Assembly (NCBI RefSeq): GCF_021654775.1
Contig: NZ_AP025343.1
Span: 1,641,501 to 1,705,500 of the forward strand
Source: Paenibacillus azoreducens
GTDB taxonomy: Bacteria > Bacillota > Bacilli > Paenibacillales > Paenibacillaceae
Length of the DNA stretch: 64,000 nucleotides
Reading direction: 5' to 3'
Positions within the stretch are counted from its first letter, which is position 1, and every line of letters starts with the position of its first letter. Shown here in pieces: positions 61,441 to 64,000 of the stretch. The notes under the pieces were generated by a model. The model saw only the letters and a program-made list of their open reading frames with translations, searched no databases and was not told where the DNA came from. The translations under genes and the position numbers were made by a program.

Positions 61441-63525
61441 GTGAGTGACTATACACCGGACCATCCGGAACAAGAGGAAACCAAGAAAAAGGGCAATTTG
61501 AATCTCAGAATTAACTTGTTCTTTTTCAGCACTTTTATCATTTTTTGCGTTATCATCATCAGACTTGCCATTTTGCAGTTTGTCGAAGGCCCGACGCTGA
61601 CGGAGAAGGAGTCCAGCAATATCGTTAAGGATGTCCCGCTTCCGCCGATCCGCGGTACTATTTTTGATGCAGCAGGCGTAAAGCTGGCGTACTCGACACC
61701 GACGCAATCGCTTTATATCACTTTGATGAAGGATTACAGCCAAAAGAACGGGATAAAAAACCGTCCTGAGGCTGAGGAACTTGCGCAGCGACTTTTGGAA
61801 GTATTCGATAAATACGGCGATTCCGACAAAAAAATGACCAAGCAGGATATCATCGACGCCATGGATCTGGACTACAAAAAATATGCGGGATATTCGCCGC
61901 GGCGGATTAAAATGGAACTAAACCAAAAGGAAATCGCGTATTTCAGCGAGCATAAATCCGATTTTCCGGGCATTTCCATCGAAGAGGAAAGCGTCCGCCA
62001 TTATGATCCGGATACGGTAGCCGTGCAGACGATCGGATATATCCGTACGTTCAGCGGTTCGAAAAGTTTGGCGAAGTACAAAGGAATCGACGAAGCCCAG
62101 CGCAGCGCAGACGTTACGAATGATCCCGGAATGATCTACACGGAACCGGAATTCGTCGGATTTGACGGGCTGGAGCTGATGTATCAGGACGAGCTCCGCG
62201 GCAAGAACGGATACAAAAAGGTACCGATCAATCCGCGCAACATGCCGGAGGGCGTAGATGAAATCGTGCCGCCGGTGAAAGGCAACAATATCTACAGCAC
62301 GATCAACAAAGAGGTGCAGCTGGCCACAGAGAAAGCTATTACGGATCAATTGAGCTGGCTGCATTCCCATCCAGTTTCCGGTCGAACCCACCCGAATGCA
62401 ACCACCGGGTTTGCCGTAGCGATGGAGGTTAAGACGGGAAATGTCGTTGCGATGGCCAGCATGCCTGACTATGATCCGAATATTTGGCAGACTGGCAGCG
62501 TAACGCCTGAGAACTGGAAGAAAATTCAGAACATTTATTTGAACGGCACCATCCGTTCATTCAGCCCCGGGAAAAAAGGCGACCACCCGGAATCGGTGGT
62601 GCTGCTTGGTTCGACCCAGAAGCCGCTTAGCGTATTGCTTGGCTTAAACGAGGGATTGATCACGACCAACACGTATTACCAGGATAGGGGCGCCGCTTAT
62701 TTCGGTAAAGAAGGCCATCAAACCCGTGTTCAGAACTCAGGGGGCCACGTTTACGGCGGCATGGATCCGGCCAAGGCGATTGAGAAGTCTTCCAACGCCT
62801 TTATGGTCGAAATGATCGGGAACAGACTTTATAACAAATACAAAGATAAGAGTATCGGTGTCTGGGATGAATACATGACTAAGTTCGGACTTGGTGTACT
62901 GACGGAAAGCGGCCTGCCGGGAGAATGGAAAGGACGTAAAGAGTACACGAACGTCAAGCAGGCGGGAAGTACACAGGCTGCCATGGCCTATGCATCTTTT
63001 GGCCAGCAGGGGAAATACACGACTCTGCAGCTGGCGCAGTATACCGCAATGCTGGCGAATGAAGGCAAGCGGCTGAAACCGCAGTTGGTCAGCAAAATAA
63101 CCGATGAGAAGGGGAATGTCGTCAAGACCTTTAAACCGGAAGTCTTGAATACGGTGAACTTCCCCAAATCCTATTGGAATGAAATCCGGACCGGGATGAA
63201 GAGCTCCGTATCCGCCTTTGACGATTTTAAGTATCCATTTGCACGGAAGACAGGTACGTCAACCCAACAGGTTGGCCATCAACTCGTCGATAACGGCGTA
63301 TTCATCGCCTATGCTCCGCGGGATAATCCGGTGCTGGCCGTAGCCGTTATGATTCCAGAAGGCGGCTTCGGTTCGCAAAGCGCCGCGCCGGTCGCCCGGA
63401 AAATATTCGACGCGTATGACCAAGTGTATGGACTGGATGGCGTACCGAAGGGGAATCTGAATACGGATGCCAACGGAAACGGTAACGCAAGCAGCACTGG
63501 CAATACCGCTCAAGGCAATCATTAA
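61441..63525 (+). CDS. Class B penicillin-binding protein (transpeptidase), tandem copy 2
   Basis: The GTG at 61441 follows GAGGAGGGGG; a longer frame from 61396 is not supported. The 694-aa protein is homologous to the preceding gene over its full length, with the same membrane helix and pedestal (PPIRGTIFDAAGVKLAYS), and all catalytic motifs: STQK (GSTQKPLSV), SSN (EKSSNAF) and KTG (ARKTGTST). The two differ most in the segments after the pedestal and in the tail, which is Asn/Gly/Thr-rich here. Duplication followed by divergence is the simplest explanation. Confidence 0.92.
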   Translation: MSDYTPDHPEQEETKKKGNLNLRINLFFFSTFIIFCVIIIRLAILQFVEGPTLTEKESSNIVKDVPLPPIRGTIFDAAGVKLAYSTPTQSLYITLMKDYSQKNGIKNRPEAEELAQRLLEVFDKYGDSDKKMTKQDIIDAMDLDYKKYAGYSPRRIKMELNQKEIAYFSEHKSDFPGISIEEESVRHYDPDTVAVQTIGYIRTFSGSKSLAKYKGIDEAQRSADVTNDPGMIYTEPEFVGFDGLELMYQDELRGKNGYKKVPINPRNMPEGVDEIVPPVKGNNIYSTINKEVQLATEKAITDQLSWLHSHPVSGRTHPNATTGFAVAMEVKTGNVVAMASMPDYDPNIWQTGSVTPENWKKIQNIYLNGTIRSFSPGKKGDHPESVVLLGSTQKPLSVLLGLNEGLITTNTYYQDRGAAYFGKEGHQTRVQNSGGHVYGGMDPAKAIEKSSNAFMVEMIGNRLYNKYKDKSIGVWDEYMTKFGLGVLTESGLPGEWKGRKEYTNVKQAGSTQAAMAYASFGQQGKYTTLQLAQYTAMLANEGKRLKPQLVSKITDEKGNVVKTFKPEVLNTVNFPKSYWNEIRTGMKSSVSAFDDFKYPFARKTGTSTQQVGHQLVDNGVFIAYAPRDNPVLAVAVMIPEGGFGSQSAAPVARKIFDAYDQVYGLDGVPKGNLNTDANGNGNASSTGNTAQGNH

Positions 63526-63553
63526 ATATATTTGATCTGACCGGCATTTACGC

Positions 63554-63597
63554 AAATGGGGGATTTTGGCCTTTTTCGGCCGAAATCCCCTTTTGTA
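63554..63597 (+). terminator. Rho-independent terminator
   Basis: GGGGATTT-t-GGCC paired with GGCC-g-AAATCCCC, loop TTTTTC, then TTTTG. Confidence 0.85.
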
Positions 63598-63675
63598 GCT
63601 CTCCCCGGCTTTGTGGTAAAATGTCCGTATGTGTGCTTGAATCGTGAAAATGAGAACAAGTAAGGAGGATCAGCC

Positions 63676-64000
63676 ATGAAAAACAGATTTAAATTACTTG
63701 CGCTGGATATGGACGGCACGCTGCTGACGAGTGAACAAACCATTTCTCCGGATACGTCCAGATGGATACAAAAAGCTAAGGATCAGGGCGTTCATGTCTG
63801 CCTGTCAACCGGCAGAAGCTTCGGGAGTGCCTGGCCTTATGGGGATGAATTGGGGCTTACGACGCCGCTGATTACGGTCAACGGCAGCGAGGTATGGCGT
63901 GCCCCGCATGATTTGTACCAACGTTCGCTGATGGATCCGGCGCTCATTTCCGATATGCATGATATTGCAGTGAAGGAAGACTGCTGGTATTGGGCCTACT
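63676..64000 (+). CDS. Cof-type HAD phosphatase, N-terminal part (runs off window)
   Basis: ATG with TAAGGAGG 7-8 nt upstream. The 108 visible residues contain HAD motif I LALDMDGTLL near residue 9, motif II CLSTGRSF near residue 43, and the Cof-subfamily ITVNGSEV after it. Cof-type HAD proteins dephosphorylate sugar phosphates or cofactors in the cytoplasm. The rest of the gene, including the cap and motifs III and IV, lies outside. Confidence 0.85.
   Translation, partial: MKNRFKLLALDMDGTLLTSEQTISPDTSRWIQKAKDQGVHVCLSTGRSFGSAWPYGDELGLTTPLITVNGSEVWRAPHDLYQRSLMDPALISDMHDIAVKEDCWYWAY

Overview
The window looks like a chromosomal segment of a Paenibacillus-type Firmicute. The reasons are a mid-GC base composition, strong AGGAGG-type ribosome binding sites combined with many TTG and GTG starts, an aa3-type quinol oxidase operon (qoxABCD), a B. 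subtilis yrhD-yrhE-yrhF-yrhG-like formate module, a YtrA-like ABC operon, and long gene-free stretches filled with dispersed repeats. I see no rRNA, tRNA, CRISPR array, phage or intact insertion sequence. Both ends are open: the first and last genes are partial.

Layout. 1-5.5 kb: a partial gene, a secreted CAP-domain protein, and a five-gene ABC transporter operon with its own GntR repressor. 6-11.5 kb: a GNAT acetyltransferase divergent from a MocR-type regulator, an RpiR regulator, a secreted beta-propeller protein and a uracil-DNA glycosylase. 11.6-15.6 kb: the qox operon on the minus strand with a candidate Fnr site upstream. 15.8-22.4 kb: a HAD phosphatase, a repeat block, a DUF2339 membrane protein, a fossil of a sugar permease, an AEC carrier and a HEPN-like protein. 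22.4-26.4 kb: a FadR-type regulator divergent from a glcD-glcF-like 2-hydroxyacid oxidation operon. 26.5-35 kb: a chemoreceptor, a PatB-type C-S lyase, small and enzyme-like proteins of unknown role, a repeat hot spot, an SDR dehydrogenase and a glutathione peroxidase. 35-42.4 kb: formate metabolism (fdhF-like dehydrogenase, DUF1641, MpsC/DUF2294, fdhD, moaA, formate channel). 42.4-45 kb: XRE and LysR regulators next to a YeiH-type exporter. 45-58.5 kb: an orphan histidine kinase, acetyltransferase, AT-rich orphan, RidA-like, TauE/DUF1634/Lrp-like, Fsr-type efflux, AIM24-like, VWA fragment and WYL regulator. 59-64 kb: two tandem class B penicillin-binding proteins and the start of a Cof-type phosphatase.

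How the genes work together. The clearest module is formate handling: a channel moves formate, the Mo/Fe-S dehydrogenase oxidises it, FdhD sulfurates the cofactor, and MoaA starts cofactor synthesis. The qox operon and the glcDF operon feed or drain the quinone pool. Several regulators sit beside inverted repeats that are good candidates for their operators.

The most unusual content is intergenic. Three families of short modules (cores TAACGGACAC, TAACGAAAC and GCAAAAGTGCAT) each occur at two loci, and two of them form converging head-to-head arrays. There are also a two-copy structured element of about 130 nt beside two minus-strand gene ends, a 170-nt element with 11-bp terminal inverted repeats, and a 41-bp tandem array that seems to have grown from the last codons of the SDR gene.
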